Program-made: the position numbers and the translations under genes | Assembly (NCBI GenBank): GCA_000999175.1 | Contig: LCJJ01000011.1 | Coordinates: forward strand, 1 to 13,892 | DNA length: 13,892 bases | From: Parcubacteria group bacterium GW2011_GWB1_44_7 | GTDB lineage: Bacteria > Patescibacteria > Paceibacteria > UBA9973 > DSPV01 | Reading direction: 5' to 3' | In this document: piece after piece, positions 1 through 8,125 of the stretch | Layout: each line of letters begins with the position of its first letter | Position numbering within the stretch: the first letter of the stretch is position 1 | Notes under the pieces: generated by a model | Database searches by the model: none | What the model was told of the DNA's origin: nothing | What the model saw: the letters and a program-made list of their open reading frames with translations, nothing else

Positions 1-125
1 TGTAGCGCGTTCGGCGCCAATAATGCTACCGCCAAAACTCCAGCCGCTTCAACTGTTTTAAGAATTATCTTTTGAATATTTTTGTTCCGCGTTCTTTTCC
101 TCAGGTTTTTCTCAAGATTTTCCAT
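1..125 (-). CDS. 5' end of an unrecognised small membrane-associated protein (truncated by window edge)
   Basis: An ATG at 125-123 on the minus strand opens a frame that stays open for 41 codons to the window edge. The visible N-terminus is strongly basic (MENLEKNLRKRTRNKN) and is followed by a hydrophobic, Ala/Leu/Val-rich stretch ending APNAL, which could be a membrane segment. A TATAAT box lies at 137-132 on the same strand with only 6 nt before the ATG, so the message is probably leaderless, and this supports the start. The style resembles small conserved hypothetical proteins of Patescibacteria, but I cannot assign a function. The gene diverges from the smc leader and shares the dyad at 125-160 with it. 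Confidence 0.55.
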   Translation of the reverse strand, partial: MENLEKNLRKRTRNKNIQKIILKTVEAAGVLAVALLAPNAL

Positions 126-160
126 ATAACAATTATAACCGATCGGCACAAATTGTTATA
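125..160. promoter_or_regulatory. Nested dyad (possible operator) with embedded leftward -10 box
   Basis: TATAACAATT (125-134) and AATTGTTATA (151-160) are perfect 10-bp inverted repeats. The palindrome CCGATCGG (139-146) sits exactly at their centre; both symmetry axes fall at 142.5. The 4 nt between each arm and the core are not symmetric. The left arm covers the start codon and the -10 box (TATAAT, 137-132 minus) of the leftward gene. A dimeric repressor, possibly autoregulatory, would fit; that role is inference. Confidence 0.45.
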
Positions 161-175
161 GGTGTACATTATAGG

Positions 176-290
176 TTGACGTCTTTGGGAAAGGTGATAA
201 CTTTCTAAACAGAAACGGCGGTGCAAGTCCGCTAAAAAACTGTACCGAAACGAAATCTCAAAATAAGCGTCTGACCAACGCTTTTTTGTT
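176..290 (+). ncRNA. Candidate structured RNA leader upstream of smc
   Basis: The segment before smc holds several hairpins in series. GAAAG (189-193) pairs with CTTTC (201-205), GCGG (218-221) pairs with CCGC (229-232) around a TGCAAGT loop, and a terminator hairpin lies at 265-283. The strings GGTGCAAGTCC (220-230) and ACTGT (239-243) recall the core of cobalamin riboswitches, and GGGAA-GGTG (187-196) recalls the preceding part of that core. No convincing B12 box and no second arm can be seen, so the family is not established. It could be a divergent riboswitch or attenuator acting on smc, or a short independent RNA. No clear -35/-10 pair was found for it. Confidence 0.35.
265..288 (+). terminator. 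Intrinsic terminator between the leader RNA and smc
   Basis: AAGCGT (265-270) and ACGCTT (278-283) form a 6-bp stem with a 7-nt loop, and the 3' arm runs directly into a T tract. The hairpin ends about 30 nt before the smc start. The smc -10 box lies downstream of it, so the hairpin could terminate an upstream RNA or act as an attenuator. Confidence 0.55.
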
Positions 291-302
291 TGAGGAAAAA
301 GA

Positions 303-311
303 TGGTAAAAT
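303..311 (+). promoter_or_regulatory. Extended -10 promoter of smc (leaderless)
   Basis: TGG-TAAAAT: the TG of an extended -10 is at 303-304 and the hexamer at 306-311. Six nt (312-317) separate it from the GTG start at 318, so transcription would start at or near the start codon. No good -35 is visible. Confidence 0.5.
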
Positions 312-317
312 TTTGAG

Positions 318-2579
318 GTGAAATTAAAATCATTGGAATTGGTGGGGTTTAAGTCGTTCGCCAAAAAAAGCGAACTCCATTTCGCGACGCCGATTACCGC
401 CATTGTCGGTCCGAATGGTTCCGGCAAGAGCAATGTTGCCGAAGCGTTTCGGTTTGTTTTGGGCGAACAATCGTTTAAATCCATGCGCGGCAAAAAGGGT
501 GAGGATTTGATTTGGAATGGCGCCGTTAAGTTGTCTCGCCAAAATCGAGCGGCGGTCAAGTTAATCTTTGACAATTCATCGGTTGGTGGACAAAAACTTT
601 TAAACATTGATTTTGACGAAGCGATTTTAGAGCGCGTAGTTCATCGCGATGGTGTCAACGAATATTCGGTTAATGGCAGTCAAGTTAGATTGCGCGATAT
701 TTTGGAATTGCTGGCTGGCGCCCATATTGGACCGTCGGGTCACCATATTATTTCCCAAGGCGAAGCCGACAGAATTCTGAATGCCAACATTAAAGAACGG
801 CGTTTGATGATTGAGGATGCTTTGGGTTTGAAAATTTATCACTACAAAAAACAGGAAAGCGAGCGGAAGCTGGAAAAAACTAAGGAAAATATAAATTCAG
901 TGGAATCGTTGCGTCGTGAAATCGTACCCCATTTGAAATTTCTGAAAAAACAGGTGGAAAAAATCGCTAAAACGGCGGAACTGCGGGCAAAATTAGTAGC
1001 GCTTTATCATGAATATTTTCGCCATGAGAGCGCTTATCTTAACCGTGAGCGCGTTGTTTTGGCGGAAGAAAGGCGATTGCCGAGCGAGGATTTGAAAAAA
1101 ATTGAATACGATTTAGCGCGAGCGCGCAAGGTCTTGGAAAATTCGCAAGAAGCGGACAAGCAAAGCCGCGAGCTTTTGGAAATTGAAGGACAATTGCGAA
1201 CCTTGCGCGCTCGCAAAGACGAGCTGTTTCGCGATTTAGGCCGGTTAGAAGGCGAACTGTCGGCGGAAAAGCGCTTGCTCCAACGTTTGGGATTGGAAGA
1301 AAAAAATGAGGAACACCGGACAATTGCCTGGCGAGAAGTGGAAAAATTAGCAAAGGAAATTGAAGAACAGACAATTTTAGAAAAAGTAAAAGAATTGGTG
1401 GTAAATTTTTTGATGTTTCATCGACAGACGCCCAATAACAGAACATTGCAAGAAGCCAGTCAGACTATTGAAAAAATCGGCAAGGAAAAAATAATCTCAG
1501 AAGAAAGACTTCAAAAAGAAAACACCAACGAGAAAGAATTTTTAGAAAAATATAATGAACTTAAAATAGCGGCGGCAAAAGAAAAAGACGAAAGTCGCGC
1601 TGCCGAGCGGGAAGTTTTTCGTTTGATGACGGCGCAGAATGAAATTGCCGGCAAATTACAAATGTTGCGCGTTCGCGAGGAAAAATTAAAAACCAACGAA
1701 GAGGAATATAAAATGGAATTGACGGAAGCGGTAGCGATTGCCGGTGCGGAAGCGATTCGTTATGAAGAAATAAGTGACGAAACTGTTCGCGCTCAATTCG
1801 TCAATGAACCGCGACAAGCGCAGACCGAACGCCGGCGTGAACTGGAAAAAATTAAAATTAGAATAGAAGAAATGGGCGCCGGCGGCGGTGACGATATTGT
1901 CAAAGAACATCAGGAAGCTGAAGAACGAGACTCTTTTTTGGCGCGGGAAATTGCCGATTTGGAAAAAACTAGCCAATCACTCAAAGAATTAATTGCCGAA
2001 TTGGATGAAAAATTGACGGCGGAATTTAAAACCGGTGTGGCAAAAATCAACGCTGAATTCCAAAAATATTTCGCCATGATGTTCGGCGGCGGCGAGGCGA
2101 GTATTGAAGTGATTCGCGAAAAGAAAAGAAAACGCGCCAAATTGGAAGAGGAAGCCGGACTTTTTGATGAACCTTCAGGTGTTGTTAGTTTACTTGCCGA
2201 AGCTGCCGCCGAAGAAGAGGGTGAAGAGGGGATAGATATCCGCGTCAATTTGCCGAGAAAAAGAATTAAGGGTTTGGATATGTTGTCGGGCGGCGAGCGG
2301 GCGCTCACTTCCATTGCTTTGATTTTCGCCGTCTCGCAAGTCAACCCGCCGCCGTTCATAATTTTGGACGAAACCGATGCCGCCTTAGACGAAGCCAACT
2401 CGCGCAAATACGGTGACATCATTGAAGAACTTTCCAAAAAATCCCAGCTGATTTTAATCACCCACAATCGCGAAACCATGTCTCGCGCCGGCGTGCTCTA
2501 CGGCGTGACTATGGGTTCCGACGGTGTCTCCAAATTACTCTCCATCCAATTTACCGAAGCCGTTGAGGCGGCAAAATAA
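318..2579 (+). CDS. smc: SMC-family chromosome condensation ATPase, short and apparently hinge-less
   Basis: ATP-driven structural-maintenance protein that folds and segregates the chromosome. The N-terminal head has the typical opening LKSLELVGFKSF and Walker A GPNGSGKS (residues 31-38). The C-terminal head has the signature LSGGERALTS (from about 656), Walker B FIILDETDAALD (about 680) and the ITHNR switch region. Two charged coiled-coil arms lie at about 165-350 and 390-580. Bacterial SMC proteins are usually near 1,150-1,200 residues with a globular hinge of about 150 residues. Here the arms are joined by only about 40 residues (352-392) with no recognisable hinge and no zinc-hook CxxC. 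Both heads are intact, so this is not a broken gene. GTG at 318 is chosen because residue 2 onward matches the family N-terminus. No ScpA or ScpB partner is in the window. Confidence 0.93.
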   Translation: MKLKSLELVGFKSFAKKSELHFATPITAIVGPNGSGKSNVAEAFRFVLGEQSFKSMRGKKGEDLIWNGAVKLSRQNRAAVKLIFDNSSVGGQKLLNIDFDEAILERVVHRDGVNEYSVNGSQVRLRDILELLAGAHIGPSGHHIISQGEADRILNANIKERRLMIEDALGLKIYHYKKQESERKLEKTKENINSVESLRREIVPHLKFLKKQVEKIAKTAELRAKLVALYHEYFRHESAYLNRERVVLAEERRLPSEDLKKIEYDLARARKVLENSQEADKQSRELLEIEGQLRTLRARKDELFRDLGRLEGELSAEKRLLQRLGLEEKNEEHRTIAWREVEKLAKEIEEQTILEKVKELVVNFLMFHRQTPNNRTLQEASQTIEKIGKEKIISEERLQKENTNEKEFLEKYNELKIAAAKEKDESRAAEREVFRLMTAQNEIAGKLQMLRVREEKLKTNEEEYKMELTEAVAIAGAEAIRYEEISDETVRAQFVNEPRQAQTERRRELEKIKIRIEEMGAGGGDDIVKEHQEAEERDSFLAREIADLEKTSQSLKELIAELDEKLTAEFKTGVAKINAEFQKYFAMMFGGGEASIEVIREKKRKRAKLEEEAGLFDEPSGVVSLLAEAAAEEEGEEGIDIRVNLPRKRIKGLDMLSGGERALTSIALIFAVSQVNPPPFIILDETDAALDEANSRKYGDIIEELSKKSQLILITHNRETMSRAGVLYGVTMGSDGVSKLLSIQFTEAVEAAK

Positions 2580-2600
2580 ATGAAATAAATGAAATAAATA
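2574..2600. repeat. 9-nt tandem repeat (three units) across the smc stop codon
   Basis: AAATAAATG occurs twice in tandem, followed by AAATAAATA. The first unit contains the smc TAA stop (2577-2579). Because the unit is a multiple of three, the smc frame reads TAA, ATG, AAA, TAA, ATG, AAA, TAA, giving redundant stops. Confidence 0.8.
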
Positions 2601-2615
2601 AGTAATTTTGTCAAC

Positions 2616-2643
2616 TTTACAAAACTCCGGCGATAAATATAAT
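2616..2643 (+). promoter_or_regulatory. Promoter of groES-groEL
   Basis: TTTACA (2616-2621), a 16-bp spacer and TATAAT (2638-2643) make a good housekeeping promoter about 70 nt before groES. No CIRCE element (TTAGCACTC-N9-GAGTGCTAA) is present between smc and groES, so HrcA-type heat-shock control is not evident. Confidence 0.6.
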
Positions 2644-2667
2644 GAGTAAACGTTGATGAGTTAAAAA

Positions 2668-2693
2668 TAACCTGCCTGCCGACAGGGAGGTTA
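2668..2693. repeat. GC-rich hairpin, CCTGCCTGCCGA family, in the groES leader
   Basis: TAACCTGCCTG (2668-2678) pairs with CAGGGAGGTTA (2683-2693) around the loop CCGA, with one G-G mismatch. Its first 15 nt from 2669 are identical to 3036-3050, and a related copy lies near the window end. It is transcribed in the groES leader and could modulate expression, but the recurrence suggests a dispersed palindromic repeat. Confidence 0.65.
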
Positions 2694-2715
2694 GTTTATT
2701 AGTTAGTTTTTAAAT

Positions 2716-3030
2716 ATGGCAAAAGAAAAAATAAAGAAAATTTTACCACTGGGTGACCGAATTTTGGTCAAACCAATAGCGACTGACGAACTTGCCACTA
2801 AAACCAGTTCCGGCATCATTATTCCTGATACCGTTTCCAAAGAAAAACCGGAACAAGGCAAAGTAATTGCGGTGGGCGAAGGCCGTCATGAAGATGGAAA
2901 AATTATTAAACCGCGCGTCAAAGAAGGCGACCGTGTGCTTTTTTCTAAATATGGTTACGATGAAGTGAAAGTTGAAGATGAAGAATTATTTATTATCAAA
3001 GAAGAAAATATCTTGGCGATTATAAAATAG
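2716..3030 (+). CDS. groES: Co-chaperonin GroES (Hsp10)
   Basis: Heptameric lid of the GroEL folding chamber, cytoplasmic. The protein is 104 residues, close to the usual 95-100. It carries the family pattern near the N-terminus (LGDRILVKP), the mobile-loop region TKTSSGIIIPDTV, then EKPEQGKVIAVGEG and the C-terminal strand ending NILAIIK. The loop keeps the Ile-Ile pair that binds GroEL. No Shine-Dalgarno sequence precedes ATG 2716, and the upstream bases are A/T-rich. It is followed after 64 nt by groEL, the usual operon order, and the promoter at 2616-2643 probably serves both genes. Confidence 0.97.
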   Translation: MAKEKIKKILPLGDRILVKPIATDELATKTSSGIIIPDTVSKEKPEQGKVIAVGEGRHEDGKIIKPRVKEGDRVLFSKYGYDEVKVEDEELFIIKEENILAIIK

Positions 3031-3037
3031 CTTACAA

Positions 3038-3059
3038 CCTGCCTGCCGACGAGGCAGGC
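3038..3059. repeat. GC-rich hairpin, CCTGCCTGCCGA family, between groES and groEL
   Basis: GCCTGCC (3041-3047) pairs perfectly with GGCAGGC (3053-3059) around a 5-nt loop. An alternative 7-bp pairing uses CCTGCCT (3038-3044) with AGGCAGG (3052-3058). No T tract follows, so it is not a standard terminator. It may stabilise or partition the groES-groEL transcript, or simply be a dispersed repeat. Confidence 0.7.
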
Positions 3060-4756
<1,697 letters not shown>

Positions 4757-4772
4757 AAACAAAATGATTTAC

Positions 4773-4812
4773 AGACACCCAGTGTCCACAAGCTTGTGGA
4801 CACTGGGTGTCT
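4773..4812. repeat. 40-bp perfect palindrome after groEL
   Basis: The left arm 4773-4792 is the exact reverse complement of 4793-4812, with the axis at a HindIII-like AAGCTT. The arms contain CCCAGTGTCCACA and its complement. In RNA it would form a stem of about 18 bp with a minimal loop. A modest T-containing tail follows, so it could end groEL transcription in either direction. It could also be a mobile or dispersed palindrome or a protein-binding site. Confidence 0.85.
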
Positions 4813-4814
4813 AC

Positions 4815-4843
4815 TTGTTGTAAAACAATTTTTGTTATAAAAT
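4815..4843 (+). promoter_or_regulatory. Likely leaderless promoter of the beta-lactamase-fold gene
   Basis: A TATAAAAT stretch at 4836-4843 can be read as TAAAAT (4838-4843), ending 6 nt before ATG 4850. TTGTTG (4815-4820) is a possible -35 with a 15-17 bp spacer. The spacing matches other starts in the window. Confidence 0.45.
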
Positions 4844-4849
4844 TATGGT

Positions 4850-5488
4850 ATGATTATTTCATATCATGGCGTGGAGTGCGTCAAAGTTCAATTTGGGGAC
4901 AAGGTGCTAGTTTTTAATCCGATTTCCAAAGACTCCAAATTTGGCGCGACGCGATTCGGCGCGGACATCGCTTTTATTTCTTTGAACCATTCCGATATGA
5001 ACGGCGCGGAAAACGTCGCTTACGGCGAGCGCCAGCCATTCGTCGTTTCCGGTCCGGGGGAATATGAAATCAAAGGTATTTTTGCCGAAGGTTTAATTGG
5101 CGGCGAATCTGCTTACGGTGGCGAAAAACTGCGTAATACGATTTATTTGGTAACTTTGGAAGGCATTAAGATTTGTTTCTTGGGTGCGCTTAATACTACT
5201 AATTTGCTGGCGCCAGTTCAGGAAGTGGCCGAAGGGGTGGATATTTTATTCGCTCCGATTGGCGGCAATGGCGTTTTAAATTCAACTGATGCTTACAAAG
5301 TGGCGGTATCGTTGGAACCGAAAATTATCATCCCCATTCATTTCGGCGAGGTTGGTGACAAAAATGCCCTAAAAACATTTCTCAAAGAAGGCGGCGCCGA
5401 AGACGAAAAAGCCGAAGAAAAACTGACCATTAAGAAAAAAGACTTGGAGGGCAAGGAAGGGGACATTGTGGTACTTAAACAAGCGTAA
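4850..5488 (+). CDS. UlaG-like metallo-beta-lactamase-fold protein with degraded metal site
   Basis: The 212 residues resemble the compact UlaG-like branch of the metallo-beta-lactamase fold: MIISYHG start, strand VLVFNPISKDSK, GPGEYEIKGI (68-77), a FLGAL strand (110-114) and IPIHFGE (161-167). The metal motif normally reads HxHxDH. Here the equivalent LNHSDM (45-50) keeps only the middle His and the Asp, and the Asp expected after FLG is Ala (113). His164 remains. Metal-dependent hydrolysis is therefore doubtful, and the family may bind a ligand or act structurally. Similar proteins recur in Patescibacteria as I recall them. It is followed after 39 nt by a small membrane protein. Function unknown beyond the fold. 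Confidence 0.85.
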   Translation: MIISYHGVECVKVQFGDKVLVFNPISKDSKFGATRFGADIAFISLNHSDMNGAENVAYGERQPFVVSGPGEYEIKGIFAEGLIGGESAYGGEKLRNTIYLVTLEGIKICFLGALNTTNLLAPVQEVAEGVDILFAPIGGNGVLNSTDAYKVAVSLEPKIIIPIHFGEVGDKNALKTFLKEGGAEDEKAEEKLTIKKKDLEGKEGDIVVLKQA

Positions 5489-5527
5489 GTTTTTTAATGG
5501 CGGAAAGAACAAAATGAAATTAAAATT

Positions 5528-5884
5528 ATGTTTTTCCAATATTTAAGAAAATTGCAATTATTGCCGACGGAAAAAAAACAAGCGGTAGCGTTGTTTTTAT
5601 CGGTAACGCTGACAGCGATGATTTTTGGTCTTTGGTTAACTTCCTTTAATCAAAAGACTGAAAAATTGGCAACGAACGAAACCAGCGGGCAAGCAATTGC
5701 GGAAAAACTGACAACCACCAGTCCTTTTGCCGCCATCACGAGCGCTTTTAAGGGACTGACCAATGAATTTTCCAAACGCATTGGCGAATTTTCGGACCAA
5801 ATTTCCAACTTCCAAAAAACCGAGGTTTGGAATTCTTACTCATCTTCCACTGTTAATCAGACTTTTGAAATTACTAGCCAATAA
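5528..5884 (+). CDS. Small single-pass membrane protein of unknown function
   Basis: A 118-residue protein with a short basic/polar N-terminus (MFFQYLRKLQLLPTEKKQ), one hydrophobic segment at about 20-40 (ALFLSVTLTAMIFGLWL) and a Ser/Thr/Asn-rich polar tail with a helical stretch. The tail is probably extracytoplasmic by the positive-inside rule. No enzymatic motif is visible. It lies 39 nt after the beta-lactamase-fold gene in the same direction, so the two are probably co-transcribed. I do not recognise the family. Confidence 0.7.
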   Translation: MFFQYLRKLQLLPTEKKQAVALFLSVTLTAMIFGLWLTSFNQKTEKLATNETSGQAIAEKLTTTSPFAAITSAFKGLTNEFSKRIGEFSDQISNFQKTEVWNSYSSSTVNQTFEITSQ

Positions 5885-5923
5885 AATAAAAAATCAACCT
5901 AAATTTGCTATCGCAGATTTAGG
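5881..5923 (-). terminator. Intrinsic terminator of dprA
   Basis: CCTAAAT-T-TGC (5898-5908) pairs with GCA-G-ATTTAGG (5913-5923) around the loop TATC: 11 bp including one T-G wobble. On the minus strand the hairpin is followed by a T-rich run, TTGATTTTTTATTTTA, as expected for a leftward terminator. No T tract follows on the plus strand. Confidence 0.75.
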
Positions 5924-5941
5924 TGCAAAATTAAGAAAGAT

Positions 5942-6817
5942 TTAAGCAAGATGAAGCTCGCCCATTGATTCTTTTATCAATCCCTTAATTTCTAGAACGG
6001 AAATCATGGTATTGGTGTGGCTGGCGGAAAAATTTAATTGACTAATCAAAATATCGCGGGCTAACGGTTCGCGCAACAATTCTAAAATTTTCTTTTCATC
6101 CGGCGAACAATCGGCATAGATTAATGCCAATTGCTCCTGATTATTTTTCGCTTCGGTTTTGAAACCCAATGCTTCCAAAAGTTCCGGCGGTGAAGTAATC
6201 GGCGTCGCTCCCAGTCGTATTAAAAGATGCGGTCCTTCGGAATTTGGTGAAAAAATGGAACCGGGAATGGTCAAAACGTCGCGATTGTATTCAGTGGCCA
6301 ACTTAGCCGTAATCAAAGTGCCGGATTTTTTCTCGGCTTCCACCACCAAAACCGCATTAGCTAAACCGGCCATAATCCGATTTCTTTGCGGAAAAGCCCA
6401 CAGAGTGGCGCGGAAGTCAGGTTCAAATTCCGAAAGCAAGGCGCCGCCGGCCTCAATGATTTGGTCCGCCAATACTCGATGAACGCGCGGGTGAATCGCT
6501 TCAGGCAAAAGTCCGGAACCAGGCACCGCTACGGTTTTGAGGCCGGCGGCGAGGGCCGCTTTGTGAGCAATGGAATCGATACCTAATGCCAAACCGGAAA
6601 CGACAGTAATCGGATAACCGCGCAAGCCGGCGATTAATTTTTCGCAAGTTTCTTTGCCATAGCTGGTCCACCGCCGCGCCCCAACGACGCAAAGAAATTT
6701 CTGCTCCCAATCCGGGACCGCGCCGCGGATATAAAGCTTTTCCGGCGGGTCAGGAATTTCTTTCAAAAGCGGCGGCCATTCCTCTTTTTCCAAAATTTTA
6801 ATTTCCCTTTTTGTCAT
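5942..6817 (-). CDS. dprA: DNA-processing protein DprA (Smf)
   Basis: DprA protects incoming single-stranded DNA and loads RecA during natural transformation. The 291 residues contain the Rossmann-like core: CVVGARRWTSYG (about 43-54), VSGLALGIDSIAHKAAL, PGSGLLPEAIHPRVH, AFPQRNRIMAGLANAVLVVEA, SGTLITAKLA and a DVLTIPGSIFSPNSEG segment. A C-terminal winged-helix-like DprA domain (about 235-291, from SPDEKKILELL) follows. A longer N-terminal SAM-like domain, seen in some homologues, is absent. ATG 6817 is supported by a -10 box 6 nt upstream. It diverges from serS. Retention suggests DNA uptake, which fits the competence-type pili common in Patescibacteria; no other com gene is in the window. 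Confidence 0.95.
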   Translation of the reverse strand: MTKREIKILEKEEWPPLLKEIPDPPEKLYIRGAVPDWEQKFLCVVGARRWTSYGKETCEKLIAGLRGYPITVVSGLALGIDSIAHKAALAAGLKTVAVPGSGLLPEAIHPRVHRVLADQIIEAGGALLSEFEPDFRATLWAFPQRNRIMAGLANAVLVVEAEKKSGTLITAKLATEYNRDVLTIPGSIFSPNSEGPHLLIRLGATPITSPPELLEALGFKTEAKNNQEQLALIYADCSPDEKKILELLREPLARDILISQLNFSASHTNTMISVLEIKGLIKESMGELHLA

Positions 6818-6846
6818 TTGTTTATTTTATCACTTCTTTATATAAT
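6818..6846. promoter_or_regulatory. Overlapping divergent leaderless promoters of dprA and serS
   Basis: Rightward: TTGTTT (6818-6823), a 17-bp spacer and TATAAT (6841-6846) end 6 nt before the serS ATG at 6853. Leftward: extended -10 TGA-TAAAAT on the minus strand (hexamer 6829-6824) ends 6 nt before the dprA ATG at 6817. The serS -35 occupies the dprA transcription start region, so the two promoters should interfere with each other. Confidence 0.7.
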
Positions 6847-6852
6847 GTTCGC

Positions 6853-8124
6853 ATGCTTGACATCAAATTCATCCGCGCTAATCAAGAATTGATTCAGGAA
6901 GCCGCCAAGAAAAAACAGCTTAAATTCAAAGTGGCTGATTTAATCGCCATTGATGACCAACGACGCGAACTTTTGGTTAGAATTGAACAATGGCGCGCCG
7001 AGCAAAACGCTTTCAATGAAAGATTGGCAAAAATTACCGAACCAAAAAAGCGCCTGGAAGCCATTGCCGAAATGAAAAAACTCAAAGAACCGCTGCAAAA
7101 AGACGAAGAAGAATTAAAAAAGGTGATGAAATCCTGGCAGTTGTTGATGATAGAAGCGCCGAATGTTCCGGATGTTTCCGTGCCGGAAGGCAAAGACGAT
7201 TCGGGAAACAAGGAAATCCGAACTTGGGGCAACCCGCCGAAATTTTATTTTCCAGTAAAAAATCACATTGAATTGATGGAAAAATTGGCCCTGGTTGATT
7301 TTGAATCCGGCGCCAAAGTCGCCGGCTTCCGCGGTTATTTTTTGAAAAACGAAGCGGCAGTTTTGAGTTTGGCGCTTTGGCAATTCGTTTTTGATTATTT
7401 CGTCAATAAAAAAAAATTCACGCCGATGTTGGCGCCGGCGCTGGTTCGACGGGAGAATTTGGTTGGCGCCGGCTATTTGCCTCAAGGCGAAGAGGACTTG
7501 TACAAAACTCAAGATGGCGATTTTTTGGCCGGCACCGCCGAAGTTAGCGCTATGGGTTGTTTTATGGACACCGTTATTCCCAAGGAAAAATTGCCAATCA
7601 AAATAATCGCTTTTTCGCCTTGTTTCCGCCGCGAGGCCGGCAGTCACGGTAAAGACACCAAGGGATTATTTCGCGTTCATGAATTTTACAAAATGGAACA
7701 GGTAATTATCGGCGAGGCCAGCCATGTTCAATCGGTTGAATATCACGAAGAATTAACGGCTAACGCCGAAGAAATAATGCAGGCGCTTAAAATTCCTTAT
7801 CGGGTAGTGGTTAATTGCGCCGGCGATTTAGGTTTAGGCCAGGTTAAAAAATATGACATTGAAGCTTGGCTACCGTCGGAAAACAAATATCGCGAAACTC
7901 ACTCCATTTCTTATTTCCACGATTTTCAAACTCGTCGTTTAAACATTCGCTATAAAGACACAACTGGGAAAATCCAATTCGCTCATTCTTTGAACGGCAC
8001 CGCTTTGCCGACGCCGCGGCCGCTGATTGCTTTGCTGGAAAATAATCAGCAGCCGGACGGTTCCATCGCGGTGCCGAAAATTCTTCAAAAATATGTCGGT
8101 AAAGAGACGATAAGCGCCAATTGA
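6853..8124 (+). CDS. serS: Seryl-tRNA synthetase
   Basis: Class II synthetase that charges tRNA-Ser. The 423-residue length is normal. The N-terminal tRNA-binding coiled coil spans about 30-105. The catalytic domain shows LAGTAEV (225-231, the TxE serine-binding site), motif 2 around FSPCFRREAGSHGKDTKGLF (254-273) and motif 3 HSLNGTALPTPRPLIALLE (about 378-396), ending in the typical DGSIAVPKILQKYVG. ATG 6853 is preferred over the upstream in-frame ATG 6811: homologues begin MLDIKFIR, and the promoter's TATAAT lies between the two ATGs. The TGA stop is 1 nt before ftsQ, so the two form an operon. Confidence 0.97.
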   Translation: MLDIKFIRANQELIQEAAKKKQLKFKVADLIAIDDQRRELLVRIEQWRAEQNAFNERLAKITEPKKRLEAIAEMKKLKEPLQKDEEELKKVMKSWQLLMIEAPNVPDVSVPEGKDDSGNKEIRTWGNPPKFYFPVKNHIELMEKLALVDFESGAKVAGFRGYFLKNEAAVLSLALWQFVFDYFVNKKKFTPMLAPALVRRENLVGAGYLPQGEEDLYKTQDGDFLAGTAEVSAMGCFMDTVIPKEKLPIKIIAFSPCFRREAGSHGKDTKGLFRVHEFYKMEQVIIGEASHVQSVEYHEELTANAEEIMQALKIPYRVVVNCAGDLGLGQVKKYDIEAWLPSENKYRETHSISYFHDFQTRRLNIRYKDTTGKIQFAHSLNGTALPTPRPLIALLENNQQPDGSIAVPKILQKYVGKETISAN

Positions 8125-8125
8125 T

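Noticed and set aside
180..250. Confident cobalamin riboswitch
   Set aside because: Only short core-like strings match. The B12 box and the required long-range pairings are not seen, and smc is not a B12-related gene.
318..2579. SMC as a truncated pseudogene or Rad50-type protein
   Set aside because: Both ATPase halves and the signature motif are intact in one frame, and there is no CxxC zinc hook.
2581..2715. CIRCE/HrcA heat-shock element before groES
   Set aside because: No TTAGCACTC-N9-GAGTGCTAA or close variant is present.
6811..6852. Upstream ATG 6811 as the serS start
   Set aside because: The added 14 residues do not match the family, and the TATAAT box of the promoter would lie inside the coding region. 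MLDIKFIR at 6853 is the family start.
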